Shown here one piece after another: positions 22,621 to 33,742 of a stretch of 64,000 nt of DNA. The notes beneath the pieces were generated by a model. The model made no database searches. It saw only the letters and a program-made list of their open reading frames with translations, and was not told the DNA's origin. Source of the DNA: Benincasa hispida. Taxonomy: Eukaryota > Streptophyta > Magnoliopsida > Cucurbitales > Cucurbitaceae. Position 1 is the stretch's first letter. Each line of letters opens with the position of its first letter. A program made the translations under genes and the position numbers. Location of the stretch: positions 66,906,526 through 66,970,525 of the forward strand of contig NC_052360.1 in assembly GCF_009727055.1 (NCBI RefSeq), in the 5' to 3' direction.

Positions 22621-25600
22621 TCTAGATTATTGACTTCTTTCTAATATTAATATTAATATAGGGAGACTTTTTTGGAGTAAACAATGGTGGGTTGGAAGCC
22701 TTTGTAATGCTATGCTTTCAACCTTGCATATATGTTGTCTGGTTTCATCAAAATAATACCATGAAGGTAGTAGTTCTTGTCTGGTATCAAGACATGTATC
22801 AATCTCCTTAGATCTTTTTGCTCTTGAAGTTTGGATGGATCATTGAATAACCTACTTAAAATATTTGTTATCTGGAGAATATTTCTTCAGTGGCCATACT
22901 TTAATGTCAAAATTTACGTAAACCGTATCTTTGTTTTCTGTGACAGGTGTGCAACCTGGCATGGTCTAAGAATGTTAATGAACTTGTTAGTACTCATGGG
23001 TTCTCTCAAACCCAAGTAATAGTTTAGAGATATCCAACTATGTCTAAGGTTTGTCAATTTTCTGTCCTCTCTCTCAGCCATGATCATCTTATATCATTTT
23101 CCAGTCTAAATTTAATATATGCTCTTATGTAGTTGGCAACATTGACTGCTTTGTAATTAACATTCTCTTTTGGTTATCTTTAAAATTTTAGTGGTGAATG
23201 TTGATTCCTCAAAGGTTACTCTCATTTGACTTGTATTGTGTCTTATCTGAATCAATCTTGAGTTGATTTCTGACCTAGAGTGAGTTGGCTTATAATTTGG
23301 AGTTGGTTGTTGATTCACGACATAATTATTTATGATTTAGTACTTTCGGATTTCAGTTTTTGATAAAATACTTAATCAAGTTTGGCTTTAGGTAGTTTAA
23401 CAAAACAATAATAATGATAGTTTGAGTAGTGTGGATGTTGATTTTTTCAAATTTAGCTTGCAAGCATTTAGAAATTAATAATTTATGGTTAATTTGGTTA
23501 TATATATTTTAAGTTTTCATTGTTGTCTAGTGTTAATCTCTTCCAACCACACTATAACCAAGATTGCAAAGCTTTAAAGTAAGTTCTTTGAGATTTATTA
23601 GCATGTTCATTAATGAGCATGTACCTATATTTTAAGGTTAAAAGATTAATTAATTTTGGGAAAGTAGAGTTGTTATCCTGATCAATTTATTGAGATTGTA
23701 GAATCCATGTCATTTCTTTCCTTTCCTTTCTGTTTTGTTTCATTTTTTCTTCCTATTTGACTTGAATTAGTAATCATGTGTTTTTACTTTGCTTACTAAT
23801 AGTATATTTCTTTGCCAAAATAAAATTAGGTTAAAATATTTTCAAGATACTTTTGGTGTGCTTTTTCACTCATTTAAGAATGTAGAGTTACAATAGTCAA
23901 GCTCTTTGATTTAATTTTTATTAATCCCCCTTCTATCATAATTAATGAGAATAGATTGAAGCTAACTGATGTAAAAACACTTTTCACTACAAGTATTACT
24001 AGTCAATTTTGCAATATCATTCAGACTAATTCTTGCTCTGCAATTTCCTTCTATTCACAAAAATTCTTGTTCCACTTCTGCTTCTGCATGCAACCTAGCT
24101 ATTAGGTTAAAAGGGCTCCATTATGCATTTACTGAAGAATACTTGTAAGGAACAATTTTCACAATGACTGAATATGATAGCTTTTTTTGCAATGTAATAT
24201 ATTTCAACACTTATCTTTTGGTTTGTAAGTCTTGATTGGGTTTACATGTGTTACTCTCTATATAATGTATTTTATGCATCTCTCGATACCTAGATTTCTA
24301 TGTAGTGGTATCTCCTGCTTTTTGATAATGATGTGTATCACTTGTCCATACCACTTTAGTTTTTTAAAACATTTTAAATTGTTTTTCTTCTATATATCGC
24401 CTAGGCAAATATGAGTGATTTAGTAAAGAATTATTACAAAAGTTATCGATTAATTCATCCCAATTCTATATTGGTAGTTTAAGACTGATTCAAAGTATTT
24501 GAATTGAGTTTTAAGGCAATATGATGATAAGAACATCTTCCTCTTGGACATTAGTGTAATTCTATTAAGGTTCTTGAATTTATGTTCATATTCTATTTGA
24601 ATTGATATGTTCCAAGGAACAAACGGAGAGTTTTAAAGTTTATATAAGTTATTTGGCTAATGGGCTAATTATTATTATATTGTTTTTATGCTTTGTTTGG
24701 CTTTTGTTGCTACTGATGATTGCAATGCAATTGAAACACAAAGTTTGTCTTTTGTTATTTGGCTATTGCTTTTATATTCAAAAACATGTAATCTTGGAAT
24801 ACTGCCACATATCTTTTACTTTTCCAAGTGTAATACCTTTACAAAAAAACAGTTTACTAAAATTCTTTCTCATCACATGCATATTGAAGAAGAAAACAAA
24901 TTGCACCTATCTTTACTTCTCTCTCAATTATTCACAGACAAAGGTAGGACAAAGCTACTGCTATATAGTGCTTTATGAAGAGATTTCTGCTACTGCTATA
25001 TAGTGTTTTATGAAGAGATTTGAAAGATTTGGTTTAGGTTGGGTGGGGTACTTAAATGGTGGATATTTGTTTTCGACTGGTAGTCTAAGGTGTTTGATGA
25101 TTTGTATCCAGAACCAGCACTATTGATTTTTGTGGTCTAGTGTAAGTTGGTCTTTGCTTTCTTTTCTTTTTTCTTCTTCCACAAGTTGTGGTTTTGAAAC
25201 TAATAAAAAATACATTCATACCTTCAATTTCACTATGTTTGCTAACTTAATATCATTATTGTAATGATAACATCAATAATGCTGACGATTCGAGTTCAGG
25301 TATGAAAAACATACAAGGCAACAATCTGGCCAAGTTCGTCGACATGATAGAGATGAGCAAGGGTCCTCAATCTAGCCATTAATTTGGTATGTTTTTTTTC
25401 TTGATGATAAGATAACGATGAAAAGGAAAAAAAAAAGGCTAAGGCTTTCTAAATTGGAAGTTGGTTCAGATTTGAATTTCTTGTCCTACCTCTTATTGTA
25501 TTATTCTGTCTATTAATATATTGTTTCTATGGTATATTTGTCGATTATTAATGAACCACACATTTAGGTTGTTTTGAGAAACATTTTATATAATTTTGAG

Positions 25601-25639
25601 ATTCAAAGTTATACTTAGACACCCTCAGATGGTTTTGGA
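22621..25639. other. Unassigned AT-rich stretch
   Basis: No transposase, gag or pol motif was found on either strand. Frames of 60-133 codons (for example 24602-25003, hydrophobic and low complexity) look like chance. A 36-bp segment around CTACTGCTATATAGTG is tandemly duplicated at 24955-25020. One less AT-rich piece at 25285-25382 reads as a short open stretch ending IEMSKGPQSSH and could be a lost exon, but I cannot name it. It may be the remainder of a CACTA element. Confidence 0.35.
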
Positions 25640-26116
25640 AGCCAAACTGATGTTAATTCACTTCTTATGTTGGTAGATGAAATGATACCTTTACATGCAG
25701 AAAAATCAAATATGGAAACTCAATTCCATGATGCTATAATCCTTAACACATGTTTGTTATAGCATAAGATTAAGGCTATATATATATATGTGATATAATA
25801 TCCTTTAAAAAGGTTATCATATGTCAAAAAAAACATCAAGAAAAGGCTATTATATAGTATAGATAGCATCGAGTTAAGTTATTATATGTTAAAGATAGCT
25901 TTAATGACTGACACTATTTAATGTTTTCATAGTCATGTATCCATGCTATATCTTCATACTATACAATAACATCTATTATAACTCTACAAAAAGGTTATAA
26001 AAAGTCACTTTTGATAACATGAGCTATCAAGACTTTCGAAAAAGGCCATAAAAAAACCATAAAAAGTCTTTTATAGCCTTTTTCGTTAGTTATCGTAACC
26101 ATTATTTTTTGTAGTG
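25640..26116 (+). mobile_element. Right end of a second CACTA family
   Basis: The segment ends TTTTTTGTAGTG at 26105-26116, the inverse of CACTACAAAAAA. Subterminal repeats precede it: AAAAAGGTTATAAAAAGTC, AAAAAGGCCATAAAAAAACC and TTTTATAGCCTTTTTC, in both orientations. These differ from the TTACTTGAC repeats at 15453. The left end of this family is not in the window in a position I can pair. Confidence 0.65.
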
Positions 26117-26509
26117 GACACAAGTAGATCGACAATTGTGATAGACAATAAGTATATAATCAATTGAACATCCAAATCAATTTTTCACGAACCATAATCA
26201 TTAAACGCCCAAATTGAAGCCCATCAGATTCCTTTCGATCGATTCCATGGTTGAATCAACACAATGAGTACACAACCAATCTTTCTCAATCTTAGCTCAT
26301 CCATTATACCAATCTATGAGCTATTGCTCCATTGGTAGCAGTAATTGGGAAATAGGGTGATAGATGGAGACGATGAAGCAGAAGAGTAAAAGAGTATCGA
26401 TAGATGGAAAGAACAAAAATGAAGATTGAGTGAGAATGAAGGCTGGGAGGGAAAACATAAAAAAGCGTGACTCATTTTTTGGGAGGACTTAGCATGTGAA
26501 ACCCTGGAT
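26117..26509. other. No gene seen
   Basis: Mixed sequence after the CACTA end. The 66-codon minus-strand frame at 26314-26514 is serine-rich and has no known motif. Confidence 0.4.
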
Positions 26510-27245
26510 CTCACCTAAGTGAATTAGGTTAAAACTTGGCTAGTAAGAAAACTTGAAGAAGGATAAAAGATGAGGAAAATGCCTTAAGTGTTGAAAATTG
26601 GACCTTAAAGGCTAAAACGTAAGTTGTAGCTAAGTGAGGTTTTAAAGGACAAAAATTTGGCTAAGTGTAAGAAACATGTATTGGTTCCATACATTGGGAT
26701 GAGGTTTGGAAAGCAATGGCTTTGCCATTGTAAGGTTAAGCGATGACATTGTCATTAGAATAGTTTATTTGTTGGTTAAGGGCGGAAGGAAGATATTAAG
26801 GTTAGAGAACTCATGAGGTATGCGACCACCAAGGACCTTTTGAGGTTAAATGTGAAGTAGATGGGGTCGAGTCTTGCCATGCATTGATGTAGGCGTTGAA
26901 GAGTTAAGGGCTTGCGGCAAAGCTTGTCAATGAGCCAAGGTAGTTAAGGTTAAGTTGATCGCATGAATGGCCGAGGAAGAAGGAACCCTTGCGATGAAGC
27001 CATGAGATGGCTAAGTTACTTTGAGGTTAGAAAAGGTCTCATGGATGCATGTGACAAGGTTGGCCTAGACGAGGAGGTATACATGTATTGGTTGTGAGTG
27101 TGCGTTGAAGAAACCATGCGACGACTTAAGTATGGATGTTGAGCGCATGAAGGTATGTGTTGGCCGAGGAGGGAATGCACCAAAGGAGAGCCATGTGTGG
27201 GGAAGGAGTGTGCGGCCAAGGGAGGACATGCGATGAACTTGGGAT
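26510..27245 (+). mobile_element. LTR-like sequence, left part (split by copia insertion)
   Basis: This is a G-rich, stop-filled block with repeated words such as GGCCGAGG, GCGATGAA and AGGTTAAG. Sequence of the same style resumes at 30302 and leads to a TATA box at about 30633. Together the halves look like a long gypsy-type LTR interrupted at 27246. No coding domain is present, and the exact start is not fixed. Confidence 0.45.
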
Positions 27246-28455
27246 TGTTGGCTTTTTGGCCTTTAACCTTAAATTAATTAATTTTAATTAACTAATTAAT
27301 TAATGTTTTGATGATAACAAACCTTCTTTTATTTATTGACAATTTGAGTGTTTTGAAGTATCTATTGCATAGAGCTCGAAACAATGGTTCCAACGCAATT
27401 TGAATCGCTCAAATCGAAGTTCAAACGAAGAAGATACTACTTAAGCAAGTTTAATGGAAAAATCTCGAGCTGATGACGTCGCATAAGATTTTCATCAAAG
27501 TGGATCAATTGAAAGGCATCACTTGGAGCAATGGAGGAGTGAAAAATGGTGGACTCTTGTTTTTTATTGAGATTTAAAAGGAAAATGAATTTAAAAAGAA
27601 AATGAATTTAAAAGGAAAATGAATTTAAAAAGAAAATGAATTTAAAAGGAAAATGAATTTAATATTATTTTATGTTTGTGTCTAACGGCTAATTTTCGAC
27701 AAATAGTATGTTTTTTATTTTTGGATTGATTCTAAAAAGAAAATGAATTTCAAAAGACAAAAAAAATTAATATTATATTTTGTTTATGTCTAAGGACTAG
27801 TTTAGTTTAAAATCTCCACCATTGATTTTTTTTTTCCAAAATCCAATAGTCCAAATTAAATGTGGTTTCTAAAAAATTTTCCTCTCTATTTAAACTCACC
27901 TTCTTCTCCAAATTTCTACAACAACTTTTCACATTTTACAATCCTCATAATTGGAAAAAAAAAAAAAAAAAAAAAAAAAGCCACCATTGTTACTCTCTCT
28001 ACAAACTTCCAATTTTCTTTCTTTTCATCTTATTCTTGAGAGAAATTTCTATTGTATTGTGACGACTAAAGTGTGTGAGCTCAATCTTGTATACTCATTC
28101 TTTTAGAGAGTTGCATTGTGTGATTTAAAGATTCAAAACATTGTAATGGTTAGATCCTAATCCATGAAAAGGATCGGGTTTTCTCTTGAACCTAAGCAAG
28201 GTAGCCGTTCGACTCTCATACGTGGAAAGAGTCGAAAGAAGATTTTTTTTAATCGAAGTCCCAAGAGGCGTTTGGGAAAGTGGATGTAGGTCGTGTTTGA
28301 CCGAACCACTATAAAAACCATGGTGTCTTCTTCTCTATCTCTTTCCTAGTTATTCTTGCATTTAATTTTAATTGCTTGATTTTTATTGTATGTAATAAAA
28401 ATTTTCATAAATCATTTTAGATTGGTACCCATTGTTTGAGTTTCTTACTCCTACA
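27246..28455 (+). repeat. Left LTR of the deleted copia element
   Basis: It begins TGTTGGCTTTTTGG and ends TTACTCCTACA just before a primer-binding site. It shares most of its length with 29096-30092, including GAGCTCGAAACAA, TTCCAACGCAATTTGAATC and the block near TCGAAGTCCC. It carries an expanded 17-bp array at 27573-27657. Confidence 0.75.
27573..27657. repeat. 17-bp array with alternating variants, five units
   Basis: Five exact-length units of TTTAAAAGGAAAATGAA or TTTAAAAAGAAAATGAA alternate in the order G, A, G, A, G at position 8. This implies growth by copying a 34-bp pair. The right LTR has only about two decayed units at 29357-29393. Confidence 0.9.
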
Positions 28456-28457
28456 AT

Positions 28458-28469
28458 TGGTATCAGAGC
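28458..28469 (+). other. Copia primer-binding site
   Basis: TGGTATCAGAGC lies directly after the left LTR. It is the standard initiator-Met tRNA complement used by plant copia and many gypsy elements to prime first-strand synthesis. Confidence 0.85.
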
Positions 28470-28571
28470 AGGTAGCTTTTCTGCCTAAAATTAATTTTCA
28501 AATATTTTGGTACTAAAATATCTTATTAATATTTTGAAAATTTTATTTGCAAGCTTAATTACTTGAGCTTT

Positions 28572-28740
28572 ATGGCGACTTTAGAAGGTCAATGTGTTGA
28601 TACACCTCCTTTCTTTAATGGTAAAAATTTTGATATTTGGAAAAGAGGATGAGAGTTCTAAAAGTCTTTTTGTCCCTTATTAAGGGGAAGTGTTCAATTG
28701 ATTTCAAAAGGGGAAATTTTTTGTGAAATTTGGTCTTAAA
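28572..28740 (+). pseudogene. Copia gag start, truncated and frameshifted
   Basis: From the ATG at 28572 the frame reads MATLEGQCVDTPPFFNGKNF and reaches a stop at 28650-28652. In the next frame RMRVLKVFLSLIKGK continues the usual gag start. No zinc knuckle, protease or pol follows. This is typical of copia gag proteins whose N-terminus names a target and a FNGKNF-type motif. Confidence 0.7.
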
Positions 28741-29082
28741 TAGAATTAAACTTCAGCTTGGTTAATTTTTTTTAAGCCTCCTGAATTTAAGATATTATTT
28801 GTTATATTTTTTAGAAGGCATGTCAATATGAGAAGAAATATAAAGTATGTGCTTGTGATTCTAGAGGAAGCTTTCATGTCATTGTTTATTTTTCTTAATT
28901 GTCCTTTTTATTGATCCCAAATGGGGGAGAGGTAATAAGAAAAATGAAAACATGTTATTATTGAAATATTCATGGTTTTCAATTTAATTGAAATTATATG
29001 TGTATTGTGTGTGATTCTTGTTCATATTTCATATCATACATCTATTTTGATTTTATTTTTCTTGACTTATTTGTCATCATAA

Positions 29083-29095
29083 AAAATGGAGAGAT
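29083..29095 (+). other. Polypurine tract of the deleted copia element
   Basis: AAAATGGAGAGAT immediately precedes the right LTR, which starts TGTTAG at 29096. This is the usual position of the plus-strand primer. Confidence 0.75.
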
Positions 29096-30301
29096 TGTTA
29101 GTTTTTTTGTCCTTAACCTCAAATTAATTAATTAATTAATATTTTGATGATAACAAACATATGTTTATTTATTGATAATTTGAGGGTTTTGAAGTGTTTA
29201 TTGCGTAGAGCTCGAAACAACGGTTCCAACGCAATTTGAATCCCTCAAATCGAAATTCAAACGAAAAAGATACAACCGAAGCAAATCCCATGGAATAATC
29301 CGGAGGAGCAACAAATGGTGCACTCTTGTTTTTTTGTTGGGTTTTAAAAAAAATAAATTTAAAAAGAAAATGAATATAAAAAGAAAACGAATTTAATATT
29401 ATTTTATGTTTGTGTCTAACAGCTAGTCTTTGACACATGATATATTTTTTATTTTTGGATTAATTTTAAAAAGAAAATGAATTTCAAAAGAAAAAGAATT
29501 TAATAATATTTTGTTTGTGTCTAACGGCTAATTTAGTTTAAAATCTCCATCATTGATTTTCTTTTCCAAAATCCAATGGTTCAAATTAAATGATGTTTCT
29601 AAAAAATTTTCCTCTCTGTTTAAACCTATCTTCTTCTCCTAATTTCTAGAACTTTTCACATTTTACAACCCAAAAACAGGGGAAAAAAAAACCATTGTTG
29701 TTATTCTCTCTACAAGCTTCCAATTTTCTTTCTTTCCATCTTATTCTTGAGAGAAATTTCTATTTTATTGTGTGGATTAAAGTGTGTGAGCTCAATCTTG
29801 TATATCCACTCTTTTTAGAGAGTTGTATTGTGTGATTTAAAGTTTCAAAACATTGTAATGGTTGGATCCTAACCCGTGGAAAGTATCGGGTTTGCTCTTA
29901 AACCCATAAAAGAAGCAAGATAGCGGTTTGGCTCTCATCTGTGGAAAGAGTCAAAAGAAGATTTTTTTAATCGAAGTCCCTAGAGGCACTTGGGAAAGTA
30001 GATATAGGTCGTGTTTGACCGAAGCACTATAAAAACCATGGTGTCTTCTTCTCCATCTTTTGTTATTCTTGCATTTACTTTTAATTGCTTGATTTTGTTG
30101 GTTGAGATTGATTGAGTATATTGTTACATAATTTTTATTAATCTTGTTATTTAGCATAAATTAGAGTTTTTATCAATTTAATTTTAAAATATCTAATTAG
30201 ATCAAATTGAGAATACTTTAAGAACAAGTTTAATTAAACCCTATTAACTCTCTCATCCCTCTCCCCCCCCCCCCCCTTAGGGTTGCCATACCGATCCAAC
30301 A
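29096..30301 (+). repeat. Right LTR-type segment, with a different tail
   Basis: It is homologous to the left LTR up to about 30092. After that it runs into a different end with a C run at 30263-30277 and AGGGTTGCCATACCGATCCAACA-type termination at 30301 (here split: AGGGTTGCC and CCGATCCAACA). That tail resembles ends of another copia lineage. Two LTRs of one insertion should be the same, so this one is chimeric or carries a foreign end. Confidence 0.6.
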
Positions 30302-31250
30302 GAAGTTAGTGAGAGCCAAGAAAGATTCAAGCATTGGACGAGACTATGCAGTCATTTGGTTGAGTTATGCATTGACAAGTTGTGACTTGGAGAACAAGGC
30401 TAAGTTAACAACTCATCCGGACAAGTGGCTAACCAAGGGTGATTTGGGCTTCAACCAAGGTGAGGTGGGCACATGAGAGGACATGCAAAGTTGGGGCTTT
30501 GCGTTGGCTAAGGAAGATTAAGCCACTTCAGAGTAGAGGTGGCAAAGGGGAGGCATTGGTAGTATAAGAGGAAGGTATCTGGACATGCAAGGAATGAAGA
30601 GGTGTTGAGCGTTGGGCAATTCTGGATGCCTATAAATAAGGCAGTTTGGGGAGCTTGGTTCTCACAATTCTCTCATGTCTTTTGAGTGATTCTAGTGTGA
30701 GAGTGTTCAGAAGGGAGTTAAGTGAGGGGTTCTGGAAGTGTGTTTGAAAATTTGCATGATCGAGAAGTGTGTTTTCTGAATTTTATTGGTTGATTTAATT
30801 CATGATATTTTTCTTGTTGTGATTTACATTGGAAATTGGGATTGTACCCTGGGGAATTGTTAGCATGCCTACGACACGTCTAGCGGGTTATACAGTTACC
30901 AGGTTGGAAGGGTTGCATTATTATTCTGATGATTATCTTCATGTGAAAATTGTTTTCCCACATGTGTTCCTTAAATCAAACTTGTTTTCATTTTTTAAAG
31001 GTACCACTCACTGGCTTAATAGCTCATGTTTTCCAATGTTTTAATTTTCTCCCCCCAAGTAGCGGAAAGCAGAACGAAGGGAAAAACCACTCAAGGTCTA
31101 AAACTGCTACTCTCTCATAGTGCGGGACTCGGATTGGGACTATCTTTGAAAGTCATTAGGACTGTAAAGCTAATAGTGTGTAATAGTACAAACGTTTGTA
31201 ACTATTCATAAAAATTAATTAGATTCTCATTTATTAGCTAATTGTGGAAT
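30302..31250 (+). mobile_element. LTR-like sequence, right part, with TATA box
   Basis: It resumes the G-rich style of 26510-27245. CCTATAAATAAGG at about 30632 is followed by a short leader-like region and then by mixed sequence to about 31210. A 71-codon frame at 30829-31044 has no recognisable domain. I read it as the promoter-bearing half of the split LTR. Confidence 0.45.
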
Positions 31251-31353
31251 GATATGAAGTTGAGCAGTTGGCATCACAAGATTGGTACCAGTTGTCTTCA
31301 TGTCTTTTTCTTGGTCTAGGAGATAATTCTCCAAAGGGGTTTGACATTGCATG

Positions 31354-31500
31354 TAGAGATGTCCACGGGGCGGGGCGGGGATGGAAAGGCCTTCCCTGTC
31401 CCCATCCCCGCCTCCTATTTCAATTCCCATTCCCATGAAATTTTCCGCGACAGGGATCGAGGCGGGGATTCTCCAGTGGAAAAAAATTCTTCATTTATTA
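31354..31500. mobile_element. hAT-like GC-rich element end
   Basis: It begins TAGAGATGTCCACGGGGCGG, close to the end of the complete hAT MITE at 49825 (TAGGGATGACAACGGGGC on its minus strand). Fragments CCCCATCCCCGCC and AGGCGGGGATTCTCC follow. The opposite terminus and target duplication are not visible, so it is a truncated or partial copy. Confidence 0.6.
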
Positions 31501-31669
31501 TTTTTAATCACTTTTATATTATTTATGCTCAACCTTTTTTTCTTCTTTTTTTTTTCTTATAGCAGTTTTTAAGGAATAATATGCTCAAATGCTATTAAAA
31601 GCTATATTTGTTGTAGTGTAATTTCAAATTTAAATTTAAAAATACTTTTGTAGTCGAGTTATTCTTTTA

Positions 31670-31990
31670 GTATATTATCGATTGAGTTGGTCCTTAGAGT
31701 TTGTCGTTGAGTTGGTCCTTAGAGCTTGTTGTTGGAGCTGAACGATGAAGTTGGTTGTTGGAGTTGGCCGCTAAGGGTGGTTGTCACCAAAGTTGATCAT
31801 TATAGGTGGTATTGGTTGCTTAAGGTGAATGTCAGGCTTGGCCATCAGAGGTGGTTATCATCGAAGTTGATCACCGAAGGTGGTCTTTGGCGTAGTTGTA
31901 GTTGAAAGTGATTTTCAGAGTTGGTCATGTGACGGTTGTGGTCAAAGTGTGGTTGTGGAGTCATTGATATTATTAGACAACTGGAGCTAT
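31670..31990. repeat. Degenerate G/T-rich minisatellite
   Basis: About 12 loose copies of a 20-27-bp theme such as GAGTTGGTCCTTAGAG, GAGTTGGCCGCTAAGG and GAAGTTGATCACCGAAGG. It is noncoding as far as I can see. Copies are decayed, so no exact unit can be stated. Confidence 0.65.
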
Positions 31991-32081
31991 TGAAAACATT
32001 GGGGGGAGGAAGAGTTAAGTTGAGTTGGAGTAAGTTGGGGTGAGTTGGTAAAAATAACTAATTCAACTCTACAAACATTTA

Positions 32082-32425
32082 GGGTGTGTTTTGGGCAAAG
32101 ATTATCCTAAAACTATAATATCCACACCTTGCTATAATAAATAATATTTTGTATTCTCCAATTAGCTACAGTTAATACTATTTGAAAATCTTCATCTGCT
32201 ACAGTATTTATTATTTGCTATAGTTTTTACTATTTCACATTCATCATTTTTTTATTCATTGCTATAGTGTTTACTATTTCCTTCTCAAACAAAAATAGTT
32301 TACACATCAAACACATACTATTATAACCCAAATTAAAATAATCTATACCCCAAACAAAAACTATTATATCCTAACTATAATAATCTAGAACTATAATAAC
32401 CAACTTTTTGCTCCAAACGCCTCCT
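32082..32425. mobile_element. MITE-like repeat, copy 2 of 2
   Basis: Its ends are imperfect inverted repeats: GGGTGTGTTTTGGGCAAAG on the left and, read inward, GGAGGCGTTTGGAGCAAAAAG on the right. The interior is the same TACAGTATTTATTATTT-type sequence as in 14590-14929. It has no coding capacity. The superfamily is not certain. Confidence 0.65.
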
Positions 32426-32919
32426 CAAAGTTTGTAGACCAAACCTTGAATTGATAGTTTTTAGCAACTCAACCTAACTCATGTTCACCAAATTTCAATA
32501 GATGGAATTGCTTTTTCTTTTCCTTCTTTTTTTTTAAAAAAAAAAATATTGTCAGCAGTGACTTGATTTTAATAAATTTATGTTTATTATTGTTATTATT
32601 TACTTTTAATCTTGATTTCTATTAGGTGTGTCCCGTGGCTGGTCCATTTCTTAGGAGTGATCAAAATAATTCGACAAATTGAGCTGACTAATGGAAATCA
32701 ATCGGATCGAAGTCTACTCAATTTGTCGACTTTACGAACCATCTTATAAACACAACCACTGATCGACCAAACTCGATAGGTTGGTTCTTTGCATCATTTT
32801 TCGCTCTAAACTAACATTGACAGGCGAAGCCCATAATATAGTATGTCTATCTAATTTAAAAGTCTCAATCAAATTAAACAACCATCCAATTCTTATCTGT
32901 TTTTCAAATTACCCTTCCA
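32426..32919. other. Intergenic, no feature seen
   Basis: Contains A and T runs near 32530-32550 and no conserved frame. Sequence just left of 32920 does not continue the agglutinin reading. Confidence 0.45.
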
Positions 32920-33663
32920 TTAGTACAATTGATTCCCACCCAAATTCTTAATGCCTATCACATTATCACTAACCTTTATAGGAGTAAACAAAGTGGATTT
33001 ATCATTACTACTTGTATCACTTGAATTAGCGTAAATCCAATTAGGATCACTCTTCCAAAATTTACCCCAATGTAATGACTTAATTCTAACATTTCCATCG
33101 CCCACTTTAAATACCTCATTCCCTACTGCATAGGCTGATGGATCATTACCTAAGAACTGTAAATATTCATGGCATCTTGTGAATGACCTTGAAGATACCC
33201 CCCGTTGTCGCCCTTGAACATGATATATTTCGGCAAAGTCACCAAAGCTTCCCATTCCAGGATTGGATTTCAACTCCGAATTGGATTAGATGATCGAATG
33301 GGCGTCGCCATACAACACGACAGGCTCGCCACGGTTTACGTGGGTGATTTCGTGAGCACCGGCAGAGTTTGTGGCGAACACGAACAAAGTGCAAGACGAA
33401 TCGGATTTGTTTTCGTTTGGCTGGGAAGCTGCAGCAACAGTCCATAGGCTGGAGGAAGATTCAGCCTTCCAATACTTGTTGTTGTAGCAACATCTTATGT
33501 TCAATACACCAACTTCTCCATTGGCTGCAGGCTCCAAAGCATATTTGCTGCGAGAATTGATCAACTCAACTAAGCTATATGGCAACAAAAAAACTTTATC
33601 TATGTAGGTCAGGTACTTTCCATTTGTTGTTGATTTGAAGCAACCAAACCTTGGTAGTGTCAT
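32920..33663 (-). pseudogene. Agglutinin-domain lectin pseudogene, copy 2
   Basis: From ATG at 33663 the first agglutinin domain (PF07468 family) reads cleanly for 125 codons: GKYLTYIDKV, NGEVGVLNIRCCYNNKYWKA, SSSSLWTVAAASQPNENKSD and ITHVNRGEPVVLY. At about 33258-33288 there are 31 extra bases relative to copy 1, which bring a TAA at 33286-33288. Domain two then starts in another frame (EWEALVTLPKYIMFKGDNG from 33257). A one-base loss near 33174 returns to the first frame for HEYLQFLGNDP, NVRIKSLHWGKFWKSDPNW and the end at 32920. Domain two is about a third of normal length. Domain one alone could in principle be made as a short protein. Carbohydrate binding is known for the family, not shown here. 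Confidence 0.85.
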
Positions 33664-33735
33664 CTTTCTTTATTTGTAAAATTCTTTTTCTTTTCGCTCT
33701 ATATTGTAGTTGTGGCCTCCATTTGCCTCCATTCC

Positions 33736-33742
33736 TTATATA
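33736..33742 (-). promoter_or_regulatory. TATA box of agglutinin copy 2
   Basis: TATATAA on the minus strand, about 73 bp before the ATG, in a block homologous to the one upstream of copy 1. Confidence 0.6.

Larger units (their letters stand above)
27246..30301 (+). mobile_element. Internally deleted copia element
   Basis: Two similar LTR-type segments (27246-28455 and 29096-30301) flank a 640-bp interior. The interior holds a primer-binding site, a broken gag start and a polypurine tract, and no pol. Each LTR starts TGTT. Their last 70-200 bp are unrelated to one another, and the flanking 5-mers (GGGAT, GAAGT) do not match, so the element is probably a recombinant. It is non-autonomous. Confidence 0.75.

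Noticed and set aside
24602..25003. 133-codon hydrophobic frame
   Set aside because: AT-rich sequence readily gives Leu/Ile/Phe-rich frames. There is no start context, domain or relative that I recognise.
33286..33288. Reading agglutinin copy 2 as one gene with a single stop
   Set aside because: Comparison with copy 1 shows that about 30 codons after the stop are out of frame (EWEALVTLPKY lies in another frame). Two compensating shifts, not one stop, explain it.
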